Part shown: in pieces, positions 48,934 through 58,896 of the stretch | How positions within the stretch are numbered: the stretch's first letter is position 1 | Layout of the letters: each line of letters opens with the position of its first letter | Assembly (NCBI RefSeq): GCF_004137795.1 | Contig: NZ_NWTM01000001.1 | Location: forward strand, 1-64,000 | DNA from: Pectobacterium zantedeschiae | Lineage (GTDB): Bacteria; Pseudomonadota; Gammaproteobacteria; Enterobacterales; Enterobacteriaceae | Reading direction: 5' to 3' | DNA length: 64,000 bases | Translations under genes and position numbers: made by a program | Notes under the pieces: generated by a model | The model's database searches: none | What the model was told of the DNA's origin: nothing | The model's input: the letters and a program-made list of their open reading frames with translations, nothing else

Positions 48934-49728
48934 ATGGAGTTTTCGCCACGTAATAAACTGGAAGAGGTGCTGATTCTGGCCGCAACGGAGCCCGCACATC
49001 GCCCTGAATTTTTCAGCGAACTGATGGAAGCCACGGTGTTCGTGCTGGGCAGTACTGATGACGGGGATGAATCCGGTGAGACGGTGTTGCATGCAGGCAG
49101 TAATGTGAACATTCAGCACTGGGAAAAAGACGATGGTTCATCCGCTATTCCTTTCTTTTCTTCTCTGGAAGCATTACAGAGCGTGATTACGGAAGAGGCG
49201 TCTTTTCTGGCACTGCCAGTGCGTTCGCTGTTTGAAATTACGCAGGGCGTCACGCTGTTCCTTAATCCTAAGCTGCCGTACGGCAAAGAATTTTTGCCGC
49301 AGGAAATTGAACATATTCTGTCTGGCGAAGGTAATGGCTTTGTTCAGCAGCGCGTTGTTGAAGAAGAAATGCAGGTCATGCTGAGCCAGCCAGCCGAGAT
49401 GCCAGCGCAGATGATTGATTCCCTGACTCAGCTGTTTACCAAGCATCGCCATGTAAAACGGGCGTTTCTGGCACAGATTCAGGAGCCGGGTGAAGAACAG
49501 CCGCATCTGCTGATTGGTATTGATGCCGATCAGGATGAGGAAATCATCATTCGCGAAGCGGGCAGCGTCGCCAGCGATACCTTACCGGATGAGCGACCTG
49601 TCGACCTGTGTCTGGTGAAGGAAGGCGAGCCGGGCATCAGTCATTACATGATTAAGCACACCACGCCGTTCTACGAACGCAAGTGGGGGAGTTTCCTGAG
49701 GGAGTTTAAGGCCACCGGTAACGCCTGA
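48934..49728 (+). CDS. sseB: SseB (enhanced serine sensitivity protein)
   Basis: A 264-residue cytoplasmic protein closely similar to E. coli SseB: NKLEEVLILAATEPAHRPEFF, HWEKDDGSSAIPFFSSLEAL, MIDSLTQLFTKHRHVKRAF and APFYERKWGSFLREFK-like end. Its molecular role is unclear; overproduction in E. coli gives serine sensitivity. The stop codon touches a shortened ERIC repeat. Confidence 0.93.
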   Translation: MEFSPRNKLEEVLILAATEPAHRPEFFSELMEATVFVLGSTDDGDESGETVLHAGSNVNIQHWEKDDGSSAIPFFSSLEALQSVITEEASFLALPVRSLFEITQGVTLFLNPKLPYGKEFLPQEIEHILSGEGNGFVQQRVVEEEMQVMLSQPAEMPAQMIDSLTQLFTKHRHVKRAFLAQIQEPGEEQPHLLIGIDADQDEEIIIREAGSVASDTLPDERPVDLCLVKEGEPGISHYMIKHTTPFYERKWGSFLREFKATGNA

Positions 49729-49795
49729 TACCCGTCATACTTAAAGCTGCATGGGCGCTGGTCGCCTTTACGCAACGTGAATTATTTAGGGTATA
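49728..49795. repeat. Short ERIC element lacking its centre (68 bp)
   Basis: ERIC ends are recognisable (ATACCCGTCATACTTAAAGCTGCATG at the left, GAATTATTTAGGGTATA at the right) but the core is missing. It starts at the last base of the sseB stop codon and fills most of the gap between the convergent sseB and rpiR-type genes. Confidence 0.8.
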
Positions 49796-49818
49796 GATCT
49801 AATGATGGTGACAGCGGA

Positions 49819-50607
49819 TTACGATTTTTCCGCTGTTGCCTGTAACAACAGTAAATCGATCAGCATCACCAGATTCGATTCAAATGAGCTAATTTCGCCC
49901 GCTTCCGCCGCATAGTGAACCGCATCATCGTAGAGCCGGAAGTGCAAATCGGCCAACTCGCCTAATGAGTTCAACGACGCGCGGGTAAATGCTATCACCC
50001 TCATACCAATATTTTTGGCGATCCGCGCCTTATCCAACACTTGCTCGGTTTCCCCACTGCGGGAGATTGCGATAAATACTTGATACTTCGGTGCGTTATT
50101 GAGAAAAATGCCTCGACTGTCGCCTAACCCAGAAGAGAACGCATCTTTCCCCAACACCTGAAGTTTCTTCGCCAGATATTCGGCAAACAAATGGGAAAAT
50201 CCTGCGCCGTAGAGGAAAAAATGGCTTTCCTGTCTCAGGATAGCGCTGAAGGCTGCTCTATCCTGATGGCTAATGTAGGTAAATGTGCGCTGATAGTTAT
50301 CGATAAAATGCTGAAAAGCATCAGGCAGCGAGGCATCATCGGGCGTAACGACAGGTGATGGAGCCAGCCGCGGATTGTCCGTGAGTAGCGTTTTGCAGTG
50401 ATAAATGAATTCACTGTAGCCGCTAAAGCCGATTTTCTGGCACAGGCGCATGATCGTCGCGGTAGAAACATAGGTTTTCTGAGCCAGTTCCCGCACCGTA
50501 ATTTTGCCGATCAGCGATGAATGATCGGCGATAAAAGCCAGCACGCGATATTCCGCGCGCGTCAGCGCCTGACCGTGCTGCATTAACGATGCCAGCCTAT
50601 TATCCAT
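49819..50607 (-). CDS. RpiR-family transcriptional regulator
   Basis: A 262-residue regulator with an N-terminal HTH_6 domain (LTRAEYRVLAFIADHSSLIGKITVRELAQKTYVSTATIMRLCQKIGFSGYSEF) and a C-terminal SIS sugar-phosphate domain (FFLYGAGFSHLFAEYLAKKL, AISRSGETEQVLDKA). It resembles GlvR-type regulators of phospho-alpha-glucoside operons. The likely target is the PTS/GH4 operon at 51648-54603, from which it is separated by sseA. Whether it activates or represses cannot be told. Confidence 0.85.
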   Translation of the reverse strand: MDNRLASLMQHGQALTRAEYRVLAFIADHSSLIGKITVRELAQKTYVSTATIMRLCQKIGFSGYSEFIYHCKTLLTDNPRLAPSPVVTPDDASLPDAFQHFIDNYQRTFTYISHQDRAAFSAILRQESHFFLYGAGFSHLFAEYLAKKLQVLGKDAFSSGLGDSRGIFLNNAPKYQVFIAISRSGETEQVLDKARIAKNIGMRVIAFTRASLNSLGELADLHFRLYDDAVHYAAEAGEISSFESNLVMLIDLLLLQATAEKS

Positions 50608-50674
50608 CAGCTACTCCTGAACGATTCCTGATAGGCAAGGAATAAATAGACTGACAACAAAGTACCGTGCGGGA

Positions 50675-51544
50675 TTAATCGCGCGCAATCGGGACATCAT
50701 CGCGGCTACCCCAGTCGCTCCAGGATCCGTCGTACAGCGTCACATTGGGCACATTCAACTGCGCCAGCGCCAACACCACGACGGATGCCGTTACACCGGA
50801 ACCACAGCTGGCGACGATAGGTCGAGTGAAATCTACGCCGTGCTTATGCAAGATGGTCGCTAGTTCGGCATTAGGCTTCAGCGCGCCGTTATTCACCAAA
50901 TCAGTCCACGGCACATTCAGGCTACCGGGGATATGGCCACGGTGCAGACCGGGACGCGGTTCGTCTACTTCGGCATTAAAACGTGGCGCGGGGCGTGCAT
51001 CGACAATCTGTTCTGATTTATCCCGGCTGATTGAGAGTACGTCGTCGCGTGAACGAATGGCGTTTTCATCCAACGTAGCGTGAAACGTGACGGGGTTACG
51101 TGTCACATCGCCCTGTTCCAGCGGCAGATTCTGCGCTTTCCAGCCTGCCAGACCACCACTCAGGATTGAAATGGATGTCGCGCCGAAAGTGTGTAGCATC
51201 CACCATGCACGGGGGGCGGAGAAGAGATTGCCTTCATCGTAAATCACCAGATGCTGCTGGTTATCGATCCCCAACCCACCCATCGCGCGAGCGAAGTCTT
51301 TCCGAGTCGGCATCATATGAGGCAGGTCGGTGCTGTGATCGGACAGGGTTTCAATATCAAAAAAAACCGCGCCAGGCAGATGAGCGGCGCGGTATTCGGC
51401 ATGAATATCACGGGTGTTGTTACCCGGTGGCAACATTCGGGCGTCAATGAGCGTGATGCTGCTGTCGTTCAGGTGGCTGGCAAGCCAGTCTGCGGAGACA
51501 AACCGCTCATGAGAAACGGGCAAATCAGAAGACGATGCTGACAT
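50675..51544 (-). CDS. sseA: 3-mercaptopyruvate sulfurtransferase
   Basis: SseA (289 aa) transfers sulfur from 3-mercaptopyruvate to thiols or cyanide. Two rhodanese domains are present; the second carries the active-site loop CGSGVTA, which is diagnostic of mercaptopyruvate (rather than thiosulfate) sulfurtransferases. In E. coli sseA lies near sseB; here an RpiR gene has come between them and a PTS operon lies upstream. Confidence 0.95.
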   Translation of the reverse strand: MSASSSDLPVSHERFVSADWLASHLNDSSITLIDARMLPPGNNTRDIHAEYRAAHLPGAVFFDIETLSDHSTDLPHMMPTRKDFARAMGGLGIDNQQHLVIYDEGNLFSAPRAWWMLHTFGATSISILSGGLAGWKAQNLPLEQGDVTRNPVTFHATLDENAIRSRDDVLSISRDKSEQIVDARPAPRFNAEVDEPRPGLHRGHIPGSLNVPWTDLVNNGALKPNAELATILHKHGVDFTRPIVASCGSGVTASVVVLALAQLNVPNVTLYDGSWSDWGSRDDVPIARD

Positions 51545-51558
51545 AGATCCTCCACGTT

Positions 51559-51579
51559 GGGGTCGACGAATTCGACCCC
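51559..51579. terminator. Palindromic hairpin between GH4 gene and sseA
   Basis: GGGGTCGA-CGAAT-TCGACCCC lies in the 103-bp spacer, 14 bp before the sseA start codon. No U-tract follows, so a role as terminator of the upstream operon is uncertain; it may also structure the sseA leader. Confidence 0.45.
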
Positions 51580-51647
51580 GAATCTACCATTGATGTGCAA
51601 TGATAGATTCATTGTCAGCGATTTTCCTTAATCCGACAAGTCGCAGA

Positions 51648-53009
51648 TTATTGGGCAATACCGTCTCTATATGCTTGTTTTAATTGCGGCCAGTAATCCT
51701 GATTGGCCTCGATCATGTCATCCAGAATCGCTTTGGCGTGCTGCATTGTTGGCACGGTACGGTTCAGGGTAAATGCCTGCAACGCCTTCTCGTAGCTGCC
51801 TTCAAGCGTCGCTTCTACCAGTAGCTGCTCAGACGCTAACTGCTGCTCCAGCAAGGCACGATGGAACTGCGGTACATTCCCCATTCGCACCGGTTCTGGC
51901 CCTTGCGCGGTAATATAAGCTGGGACTTCCACCATCGCATCGTAAGGCAGATTGGCGATGGCACCTTTATTTTCGACAATGACCAAATGGCGCTGGCGGA
52001 GATCGAACGCCAGCGAGCAGGCAACATCAACGATGAACGAACCGTGTACGCCAACGTGGAACGCATCCGGCAGAATACCGGTTTCTTTGTAGCTGGCAGC
52101 GGCCGCAAACAGTTTCTTCTCACGTCCGTCCATCACTTCGTTGGCGCGTGTGTAGTCAGGATCCTGATGTTCAACGATTTGGTTAGGCATCAGGTAATAC
52201 TGCAAATACGGATTCGGCACGAACTCTGGGAAATGATCCATGATTGGTTTGATGTTACGCCATGTTTTCACCCATGACGGATCGGCGTGTTGCGGATCGG
52301 TGTCGGCGGCATCGGCGGTCAACAGGCCGTAGCGGGCGATGTGTTCTCGCAGTTCCGGCATACGATCGACACCGTCGACCAGCACACGGGTAAACCAGCC
52401 AAAGTGATTCAGCCCGAAATAGTCCACAGTGATGTCGTGACGATCAACGCCCAGCACGGCCGCGATATTACGCATCGCAGCAACCGGCATGTCGCAAATA
52501 TTCAGCACGCGGGCGTTAGGACGCAGACGACGAACGCCTTCGGCAACAATCGCGGCAGGGTTGGAGTAATTGACGATCCACGCTTCTTTATGGGCATAGC
52601 GTTCAACCAGATCGATCAGCTCGGCCATCGGCAGAATAGTACGCAGTCCGTAAGCCAGACCGCCGGGGCCACAGGTTTCCTGCCCGACGACGCCGTGGCG
52701 CAGTGGAATTTTCTCGTCCTGTTCGCGCATCTTGTATTGGCCGACGCGCATCTGTGCAAAGACAAAGTGAGCACCGGTAAACGCGGTCTCTGCGTCCGTC
52801 GTGACGCTAAAGATAATGCTATCACTGTGGTCGCGAATCACCTTTTCCACCACCGGTGCGATGATGTCCTGCCGTTGGCCGTCGATGTCATACAAACGAA
52901 TCTCTGCCAGCGGGAAATCCGCGAGACGTACCATCAGACTTTTTACGATGCCTGGGGTATAGGTGCTGCCGCCACCGGCAATCGTCAGAATGAATGGGGG
53001 TTTCGTCAT
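51648..53009 (-). CDS. 6-phospho-alpha-glucosidase (GH4)
   Basis: A 453-residue family 4 glycosidase requiring NAD+ and a divalent metal, cleaving phosphorylated alpha-glucosides such as maltose-6-phosphate after PTS import. The NAD motif is TIAGGGSTYTPG. The metal Cys lies in NICDMP and the metal His in GLNHFGWF; CDMP marks the alpha-glucoside branch (beta-type enzymes have CNVP). The ATG at 53009 has AGGAGAC upstream and begins 13 bp after the PTS stop; the frame is open further upstream but overlaps the PTS gene. Homologous to GlvA/AglB/MalH. Confidence 0.93.
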   Translation of the reverse strand: MTKPPFILTIAGGGSTYTPGIVKSLMVRLADFPLAEIRLYDIDGQRQDIIAPVVEKVIRDHSDSIIFSVTTDAETAFTGAHFVFAQMRVGQYKMREQDEKIPLRHGVVGQETCGPGGLAYGLRTILPMAELIDLVERYAHKEAWIVNYSNPAAIVAEGVRRLRPNARVLNICDMPVAAMRNIAAVLGVDRHDITVDYFGLNHFGWFTRVLVDGVDRMPELREHIARYGLLTADAADTDPQHADPSWVKTWRNIKPIMDHFPEFVPNPYLQYYLMPNQIVEHQDPDYTRANEVMDGREKKLFAAAASYKETGILPDAFHVGVHGSFIVDVACSLAFDLRQRHLVIVENKGAIANLPYDAMVEVPAYITAQGPEPVRMGNVPQFHRALLEQQLASEQLLVEATLEGSYEKALQAFTLNRTVPTMQHAKAILDDMIEANQDYWPQLKQAYRDGIAQ

Positions 53010-53022
53010 GGTCAGTCTCCTG

Positions 53023-54603
53023 TTAAAGCGCGTTTTCAACTGCTTCGCGTATAGTTTTGACGTGAAGTCCGTAAACCACCTGTACGTTGTTACCCTGTCG
53101 GATAACGGCTTTCGCACCGGTGTTCTTAAGCTGTTGTTCGTCTACCAAAGCCGGGTCGATGAGCGTGACTCGCAGGCGGGTGTAGCAGTTATCCACCACC
53201 TCGATATTGGTTTTGCCGCCTAGCCCCGCGATGATGGTGGCCCCGACAGGCTGAGTATCACCTTTCATCGCATCCTGCGTTTTCGCCTGATTCTCGGTCT
53301 TGGACTGATATTCGGTTTTTGAGTAAAGCCGCGTCTCTTCCTCATCGGTTTCACGCCCTGGTGTTGGCATGTCGAAATACAGAATCAGGAAGCGGAAGAC
53401 GAAGAAGTAAATTACCGACATGGTCAGTCCAACCGCGATATACATCGGCCAGTTGGATTTCTCGATGCCCAGCGGCAGGTTATAGAGCAGGAAGTCGATG
53501 ACGCCGTTGGCACCAATCGCGTGCACGCCCATGATGGAGAACAGCATCATGCCTATGCCCGTGAGTACGGCATGAACGGCAAACAGCATTGGGGCGACGA
53601 ACAGGAAGGAAAACTCCAGCGGCTCGGTGACGCCCAGTAAGAAAGAGGTAAAAGCGGCAGGAATCAGAATGGCTTTCGCCGCCAGGCGTTTTTCTGGCTT
53701 CGCTGTGACGTACATCGCCAATGCGGCGGCAGTCAAACCAAACATTTTACTGATGCCGCGCGCATCCCAGACCACGGTTGAGCTCAGTTGTTTGACGTCC
53801 TGACAGGCCATTTCAGCAAAATAGATGTTGCGTGCGCCCTGATACAGCTTGCCGCATACCTCGGCGGTTCCGCCCAGTTCGGTGTACAGGAACGGGGTAT
53901 AGACCAGATGGTGTAGTCCGGTAGGAATCAGAACGCGTTCCAGAAAACCATAAATTGCGATGCCGACAGGGCCAGCACCTTTGATGGCGAAGGCCAGCCA
54001 GGTAATGCCGTGTTGAGCAAACGGCCACAGGGCGCTCATCGCAAAGCCCAGCGCAATCGCTAATGGAATAACCAGAATGGCGACGAAGCAGTGACCGGAA
54101 TAGATCGCCATAACGCCGTTAAACTGTTTACTGGAATAGCGGTTGTACAGGTAGCCAGCGAACCCACCGATCAGAATACCGGCAAAAACACCCATTTCCA
54201 GCACCTGAACGCCCAGAACCATTCCTTGCCCAGCAGGGCGCATCTCGGCGGTTGGCACGAGTTTTCCCTGCAATTGCAGTGTGATATTCATGGCATTAAT
54301 GAAGATGATGAACATCACCAGACCGATCAGTGCGGCATAACCCTTGTCGCGTTTCGCCAGCCCGATTGGAATCCCGACGGCGAACACCAGCGCCAAATTA
54401 GCCAAGATCGCCACGGCAGATTTGGAAACCAGTTGACCAAAATCCTGAATCAAGGGGTGATTGAGTAAAGGGACATAGCCCGCTAAGTTACCGTTACCGA
54501 ACACATTCCCAAATGCGATGAATAACCCGACAATCGGGAGTATCAGCACTGGCCCATACAGGGACTTGCCGAAATTTTGTAATGCGTTGACCGCTCTTTT
54601 CAT
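53023..54603 (-). CDS. PTS alpha-glucoside permease, fused EIICB
   Basis: A 526-residue phosphotransferase permease of the glucose superfamily. The IIC membrane domain (about 1-415) has the GLHHLVYTPF and GVTEPLEFSFLF signatures; a charged, low-complexity linker (about 420-450, SKTEYQSKTENQAKTQ) leads to a IIB domain with the phosphorylated Cys in VDNCYTRLRV. No IIA domain is present, so the glucose IIA (Crr) would be needed. In an operon with the GH4 gene; homologous to GlvC/B, AglA and MalB, which take up maltose and sucrose isomers. Confidence 0.93.
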   Translation of the reverse strand: MKRAVNALQNFGKSLYGPVLILPIVGLFIAFGNVFGNGNLAGYVPLLNHPLIQDFGQLVSKSAVAILANLALVFAVGIPIGLAKRDKGYAALIGLVMFIIFINAMNITLQLQGKLVPTAEMRPAGQGMVLGVQVLEMGVFAGILIGGFAGYLYNRYSSKQFNGVMAIYSGHCFVAILVIPLAIALGFAMSALWPFAQHGITWLAFAIKGAGPVGIAIYGFLERVLIPTGLHHLVYTPFLYTELGGTAEVCGKLYQGARNIYFAEMACQDVKQLSSTVVWDARGISKMFGLTAAALAMYVTAKPEKRLAAKAILIPAAFTSFLLGVTEPLEFSFLFVAPMLFAVHAVLTGIGMMLFSIMGVHAIGANGVIDFLLYNLPLGIEKSNWPMYIAVGLTMSVIYFFVFRFLILYFDMPTPGRETDEEETRLYSKTEYQSKTENQAKTQDAMKGDTQPVGATIIAGLGGKTNIEVVDNCYTRLRVTLIDPALVDEQQLKNTGAKAVIRQGNNVQVVYGLHVKTIREAVENAL

Positions 54604-54680
54604 TATCAGCCCTCTTACTGGCCATTATGGTGGGTACAGCAGCAAGGCTAGCAGCGAATGCCAGAAAGGTTCCAGTTATC

Positions 54681-54722
54681 TTGTTGTTTTAAAAACAAAT
54701 AACCTATAACGTTACAAGTAAC
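54681..54722 (-). promoter_or_regulatory. Candidate operators upstream of the PTS operon
   Basis: Two dyads lie 78-120 bp before the PTS start: TTGTTGTTTTAAAAACAAAT (54681-54700) and GTTACAAGTAAC (54711-54722). They are plausible RpiR targets but no known consensus was matched. The wider gap to ndk (54604-54962) otherwise holds the ndk promoter (TATAAT at 54880). Confidence 0.35.
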
Positions 54723-54962
54723 CTTCAGAACTGTGATCGCCGATGATTTGTTACATTCAGCGTAGAGGCTATGGGGGACGAAAAAGTGCAATGTGGAATC
54801 GTTAACGAAGAGAAAATAAGAGGTAATATTTTTTTAATAAAATGTTATTTCCTTGGTGGGCATTAAAGGTAGCTACCCTTATAATCTGCGCCACTTTCAC
54901 TGGTCGGGTAGACAATTCTTATAATCCGGCTGCAATCTGACAGTTTAGTTAATGAGGTCAAT

Positions 54963-55391
54963 ATGACGATAGAACGTACCTTCTCCATCGTAAAACCTAA
55001 TGCGGTTGCCAAGAATGCCATCGGTGCGATTTACGCACGTTTTGAAAGCGCAGGTTTTACCATCGTTGCGGCTAAAATGCTGCGTCTGAGCCGTGAGCAA
55101 GCAGAAGGTTTCTACGCTGAGCATAAAGGCAAGCCGTTCTTTGACGGCCTGGTTGAATTCATGATGTCTGGCCCGATCATGGTACAGGCGCTGGAAGGTG
55201 AAAATGCCGTTCAACGTAACCGTGACATCATGGGTGCAACGAACCCAGCCAACGCACTGGCAGGAACGCTGCGCGCCGATTACGCGGACAGCTTCACGGC
55301 GAACGCGGTGCACGGCTCTGATTCTATCGAGTCCGCTCAGCGTGAAATCGCTTATTTCTTCAGCGACGACGAAATCTGCCCACGCGCGTAA
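54963..55391 (+). CDS. ndk: Nucleoside diphosphate kinase
   Basis: Ndk (142 aa) balances nucleoside triphosphates by phosphate transfer through a phosphohistidine. The active-site region is [37 protein letters not shown], with the catalytic His in AVHGSD. The ATG follows GAGG. A clear promoter -10 element lies about 80 bp upstream. Confidence 0.98.
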   Translation: MTIERTFSIVKPNAVAKNAIGAIYARFESAGFTIVAAKMLRLSREQAEGFYAEHKGKPFFDGLVEFMMSGPIMVQALEGENAVQRNRDIMGATNPANALAGTLRADYADSFTANAVHGSDSIESAQREIAYFFSDDEICPRA

Positions 55392-55556
55392 TTTTGCCTA
55401 CGCGTAATCACGCATGATGCGTTTTTGTGCGTGATAACAGGTAATCGCTTGTGATATTGCTTTTTTTCATTAGTGTCGGTGCGTTCCGTTGACGTGATGG
55501 CACAGAAAAAAAGCGGTGATAGTAGCTTACCTGTTTTAAACTTTGTACAATGCTGC

Positions 55557-55594
55557 GCCCCGGATGAGCCTGCACTTGTCCGGGGCGTTTCTTT
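55557..55594 (+). terminator. Terminator between ndk and rlmN
   Basis: GCCCCGGA - 14-base loop - TCCGGGGC followed by GTTTCTTT lies about 165 bp after ndk and 70 bp before rlmN. It could end ndk transcripts or attenuate rlmN. Confidence 0.65.
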
Positions 55595-55663
55595 GGTCAT
55601 TACCATCGAACTCCACCTTCTTTTTTAGCGCCATAACGTGTAACAACGAGGCCAGGATTTACA

Positions 55664-56920
55664 ATGTCTAAGCAAATCGCGTCTGAAATCATCGTGTCTG
55701 AAATGACCGCATCTACAATTGCCTCATCTACAACAACCGTATCCGAGCCAACCGTGTCTGAATTCTCTCCGGCGTCTGCTGATGCCTCTCAATCCGTCAA
55801 AACCAGTGCGGAAAAAATTAATCTGCTGGATCTTAACCGTCAGCAAATGCGCGACCTCTTCATGTCGATGGGAGAGAAGCCGTTCCGCGCCGATCAGGTC
55901 ATGAAATGGATGTATCACTACTGCTGTGATGACTTCAATCAGATGACGGATATCAACAAAGTCTTCCGTTCCAAATTGCAGGAAATCGCTGAAATTCGCG
56001 CACCTGAAGTGGTGGACGAGCAGCGCTCTTCCGATGGCACCATTAAGTGGGCGATTCTGGTGGGCGGCCAGCGGGTCGAAACGGTTTATATTCCAGAGGA
56101 AGATCGCGCCACGCTGTGCGTATCGTCCCAGGTTGGCTGTGCGCTAGAGTGCAAATTCTGCTCAACGGCACAGCAGGGCTTTAACCGTAACCTGCGCGTA
56201 TCGGAAATCATTGGTCAGGTGTGGCGTGCGGCGAAGATCATCGGTGCGTTTAAAGTTACCGGCCAGCGCCCGATCACTAACGTGGTGATGATGGGAATGG
56301 GCGAGCCGTTGCTGAATCTCACTAATGTGGTGCCAGCGATGGAAATCATGCTGGATGATTTCGGCTTTGGTTTGTCGAAGCGTCGCGTGACGCTGTCCAC
56401 GTCAGGCGTTGTACCTGCATTGGACAAGCTGGGCGATATGATAGATGTTGCGCTGGCGATTTCACTGCATGCGCCGACCGACGACATTCGCAACGAAATC
56501 ATGCCGATCAACAAAAAATACAATATCGAGATGTTCCTGAGTGCGGTACGCCGCTATCTGGAAAAATCCAATGCAAATCAGGGCCGCGTGACCGTTGAGT
56601 ATGTGATGTTGGACCATATCAATGATGGCACCGAACATGCGCATCAACTGGCTGAATGCCTGAAAGATACACCATGCAAGATCAACCTGATTCCGTGGAA
56701 CCCGTTCCCCGGCGCACCGTATGGCCGTAGCTCAAACAGCCGCGTTGATCGTTTCTCCAAGGTGCTGATGGAGTACGGCTTCACGACGATCGTACGTAAA
56801 ACCCGTGGGGATGACATTGATGCTGCCTGTGGTCAATTGGCGGGTGAAGTGGTGGATAGAACCAAACGTACATTGAAGAAGAAAATGGCGGGTGAACCTA
56901 TCACGGTGAAAGCGGTCTGA
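55664..56920 (+). CDS. rlmN: Dual-specificity 23S rRNA/tRNA adenine-C2 methyltransferase
   Basis: RlmN is a radical-SAM enzyme that methylates C2 of A2503 in 23S rRNA and A37 in some tRNAs. The cluster cysteines are in [15 protein letters not shown], and the catalytic cysteine pair includes the one in DAACGQL. The body matches E. coli RlmN from [16 protein letters not shown] onward. The N terminus is longer (418 versus 384 aa): about 34 additional residues rich in Ser, Thr, Val and Glu with a repeated VSE motif. A downstream in-frame ATG at 55703 would give a shorter version. Confidence 0.95.
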   Translation: MSKQIASEIIVSEMTASTIASSTTTVSEPTVSEFSPASADASQSVKTSAEKINLLDLNRQQMRDLFMSMGEKPFRADQVMKWMYHYCCDDFNQMTDINKVFRSKLQEIAEIRAPEVVDEQRSSDGTIKWAILVGGQRVETVYIPEEDRATLCVSSQVGCALECKFCSTAQQGFNRNLRVSEIIGQVWRAAKIIGAFKVTGQRPITNVVMMGMGEPLLNLTNVVPAMEIMLDDFGFGLSKRRVTLSTSGVVPALDKLGDMIDVALAISLHAPTDDIRNEIMPINKKYNIEMFLSAVRRYLEKSNANQGRVTVEYVMLDHINDGTEHAHQLAECLKDTPCKINLIPWNPFPGAPYGRSSNSRVDRFSKVLMEYGFTTIVRKTRGDDIDAACGQLAGEVVDRTKRTLKKKMAGEPITVKAV

Positions 56921-56932
56921 TAACGAATGGCG

Positions 56933-56958
56933 TGGGTTAACGCTTCTGTGTTAACCCA
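56933..56958 (+). other. Hairpin after rlmN
   Basis: TGGGTTAAC/GTTAACCCA with an 8-base loop lies 12 bp after the rlmN stop; no U-run follows. It probably stabilises the mRNA end or is a weak terminator. The rest of the 189-bp gap to pilW is unremarkable. Confidence 0.5.
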
Positions 56959-57109
56959 GCCTCTGCCGCTGATGTTGTTTCACCAACGTAGTTTGCAGGG
57001 AAAATGAGAGCAAATTGCGAAGCGCGCCGCGTCGTTGTCAGGTACGACTGCCACTCTGTTCATATTCAGGTAACCTCTTTGGCAAGGACGACAAAGTAGG
57101 GGAACAGGG

Positions 57110-57871
57110 ATGGCGAAACCTTTATCACAGAGAATGTATTGGCTGAGTGGCCTGTTTGCGATGTTGCAGCTGGTGGGGTGTGTACATTCGCCTCAGGAAA
57201 CGACAAATCCAGCGGTCGCCCAAACCCGCTTACAGCTTGGTCTGACGTATCTGGCGCACAATAATCTGGATTCGGCTCGGCAGAATCTTGAGAAGGCGGT
57301 GGCGATAGCGCCGCAGGATTATCGAACACAGTTGGGTATGGCGCTTTACGAGCAACGGATAGGTGAAAACCGCCTGGCCGAACAACGTTATCAGCATGTG
57401 TTGAACATGGCGCCGGAAAATGGCAGCGTCATGAATAATTACGGTGCGTTTCTGTGTAGTTTAGGGCAGTATGTAGCGGCGCAGCGACAGTTTAGTGCGG
57501 CTGCACAACTTCCTGATTACAGTCAGGTTGCTGATGCGTTGGAAAATGCGGGATACTGCTTTTTCAATGCTGGACAGACTGAAGACGCGCGCAATTTATT
57601 ACGTCGGGCGCTGAAGTATGATCCGACGAAAGGCAGTGCTTTGCTGGCAGAAGCGAACAAACAGTTTTCTGCCGGGAAAAATGAGCAAACGCGGCTGCTG
57701 CTTGATGTTTATCAGCATATTCTTCCGGCCAGTGCCGAAAGCTTATGGTTACAGATTCGTTTCGCCGCGTTAGCGGGCCATGATGGCGATAAAGAACGTT
57801 ATGGCAACGTGCTGGCGCGAAGTTTTCCACAATCTAAACAGTACCAGCATTTCTTAGCTAATGAATACTGA
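57110..57871 (+). CDS. pilW: Type IV pilus biogenesis TPR lipoprotein PilW (PilF)
   Basis: A 253-residue lipoprotein with lipobox LQLVGC near residue 20 and about five tetratricopeptide repeats ([49 protein letters not shown] and others). PilW/PilF guides the secretin PilQ to the outer membrane for type IV pili. Its position between rlmN and rodZ is common in gammaproteobacteria but lost in E. coli K-12. It overlaps rodZ by 11 bp. Confidence 0.9.
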   Translation: MAKPLSQRMYWLSGLFAMLQLVGCVHSPQETTNPAVAQTRLQLGLTYLAHNNLDSARQNLEKAVAIAPQDYRTQLGMALYEQRIGENRLAEQRYQHVLNMAPENGSVMNNYGAFLCSLGQYVAAQRQFSAAAQLPDYSQVADALENAGYCFFNAGQTEDARNLLRRALKYDPTKGSALLAEANKQFSAGKNEQTRLLLDVYQHILPASAESLWLQIRFAALAGHDGDKERYGNVLARSFPQSKQYQHFLANEY

Positions 57872-58856
57872 AACCACCCAAGATACAACAGAAGCAAAAC
57901 TACCCGGTGAACGTCTGCGTGAGGCGCGTGAACGCCTTGGGCTAAGTCAGCAAATTATTGCCGAGCGTTTGTGCCTTAAAATCACCACCGTTCGTGATAT
58001 CGAAGACGGTACGACCCCTGCCGATTTAGCGCCGACTTTTCTGCGCGGCTATATCCGTTCTTATGCCAAGCTGGTTCATTTACCCGAAGATGAGCTGCTT
58101 CCCATCGTGGATAAACAGGCCGTACCTAAAACGATCTCGGTCTCGCCGATGCAGAGTTTTTCGCTGAAAAAAAGTCGCAAAAAGCGTGATGGCTGGCTGA
58201 TGACAATCACCTGGCTGGTCGTGCTGGTTGTTCTGGGGCTGACGGGCGCGTGGTGGTGGCAAAACCATCAGGCTCAGCAGGCAGAGATCAACAGCATGGT
58301 CGATCACGCCAGCTCGATGCAGGCGCAAACGGAAGGGCAGTCCGTTCCTTTGATGGACAACAGCGCAGCGCAGGAAACGGCGACATCAGGCTCTGCTGCA
58401 ACGCCTTCCTCAACGCCAGTCGATCTTTCTTCGACTGTCACGGCAACACCTTCAACGCCTTCTTCCACAACCACAGCGTCTGCTACGCCATCTAGCCCAT
58501 CACCTTCACAGGCGAACGCTACACAGCCGCAGGCTGCGGGTAATGCCTTGTTGGGCGCCGGGGCTGTTGCACCAACTGCTACGGTAGCGGATAGTAATCA
58601 GGCCTCTGCTACTCATGCATTGGTGATGACCTTCACGGCCGATTGCTGGTTGGAAGTCACGGATGCTAGCGGTAAGAAACTGTTTAGCGGCATGCAGCGT
58701 AATGGCGGCACGCTGAATCTGGATGGTCAGTCACCCTATAAACTTAAAATTGGTGCACCTGCTGCGGTACAGATTCAATTTCAAGGTAAGTCGGTCGATT
58801 TAAGCCGATTTGTGCGCAGCAGTCAGGTTGCACGCCTGACGTTGACCGCAGAATAA
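57861..58856 (+). CDS. rodZ: Cell-shape protein RodZ
   Basis: RodZ (331 aa) anchors MreB filaments to the inner membrane. It has a cytoplasmic HTH domain (residues 16-82, [32 protein letters not shown]), a basic juxtamembrane stretch (KKSRKKRD), one membrane helix (111-133), a Ser/Thr/Ala-rich periplasmic linker (about 150-250) and a C-terminal DUF4115 beta domain ([16 protein letters not shown]). Start overlaps the end of pilW. Confidence 0.95.
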   Translation: MNTETTQDTTEAKLPGERLREARERLGLSQQIIAERLCLKITTVRDIEDGTTPADLAPTFLRGYIRSYAKLVHLPEDELLPIVDKQAVPKTISVSPMQSFSLKKSRKKRDGWLMTITWLVVLVVLGLTGAWWWQNHQAQQAEINSMVDHASSMQAQTEGQSVPLMDNSAAQETATSGSAATPSSTPVDLSSTVTATPSTPSSTTTASATPSSPSPSQANATQPQAAGNALLGAGAVAPTATVADSNQASATHALVMTFTADCWLEVTDASGKKLFSGMQRNGGTLNLDGQSPYKLKIGAPAAVQIQFQGKSVDLSRFVRSSQVARLTLTAE

Positions 58857-58896
58857 CGTGTTGTCCAGGTAAGATTGCAATGTTGGAGATGAAGTA

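Noticed and set aside
53010-53117. Longer N terminus of the GH4 enzyme overlapping the PTS gene
   Set aside because: The NAD-binding motif follows directly after the ATG at 53009, which has a strong ribosome site; the extension lies within the IIB coding region in another frame.
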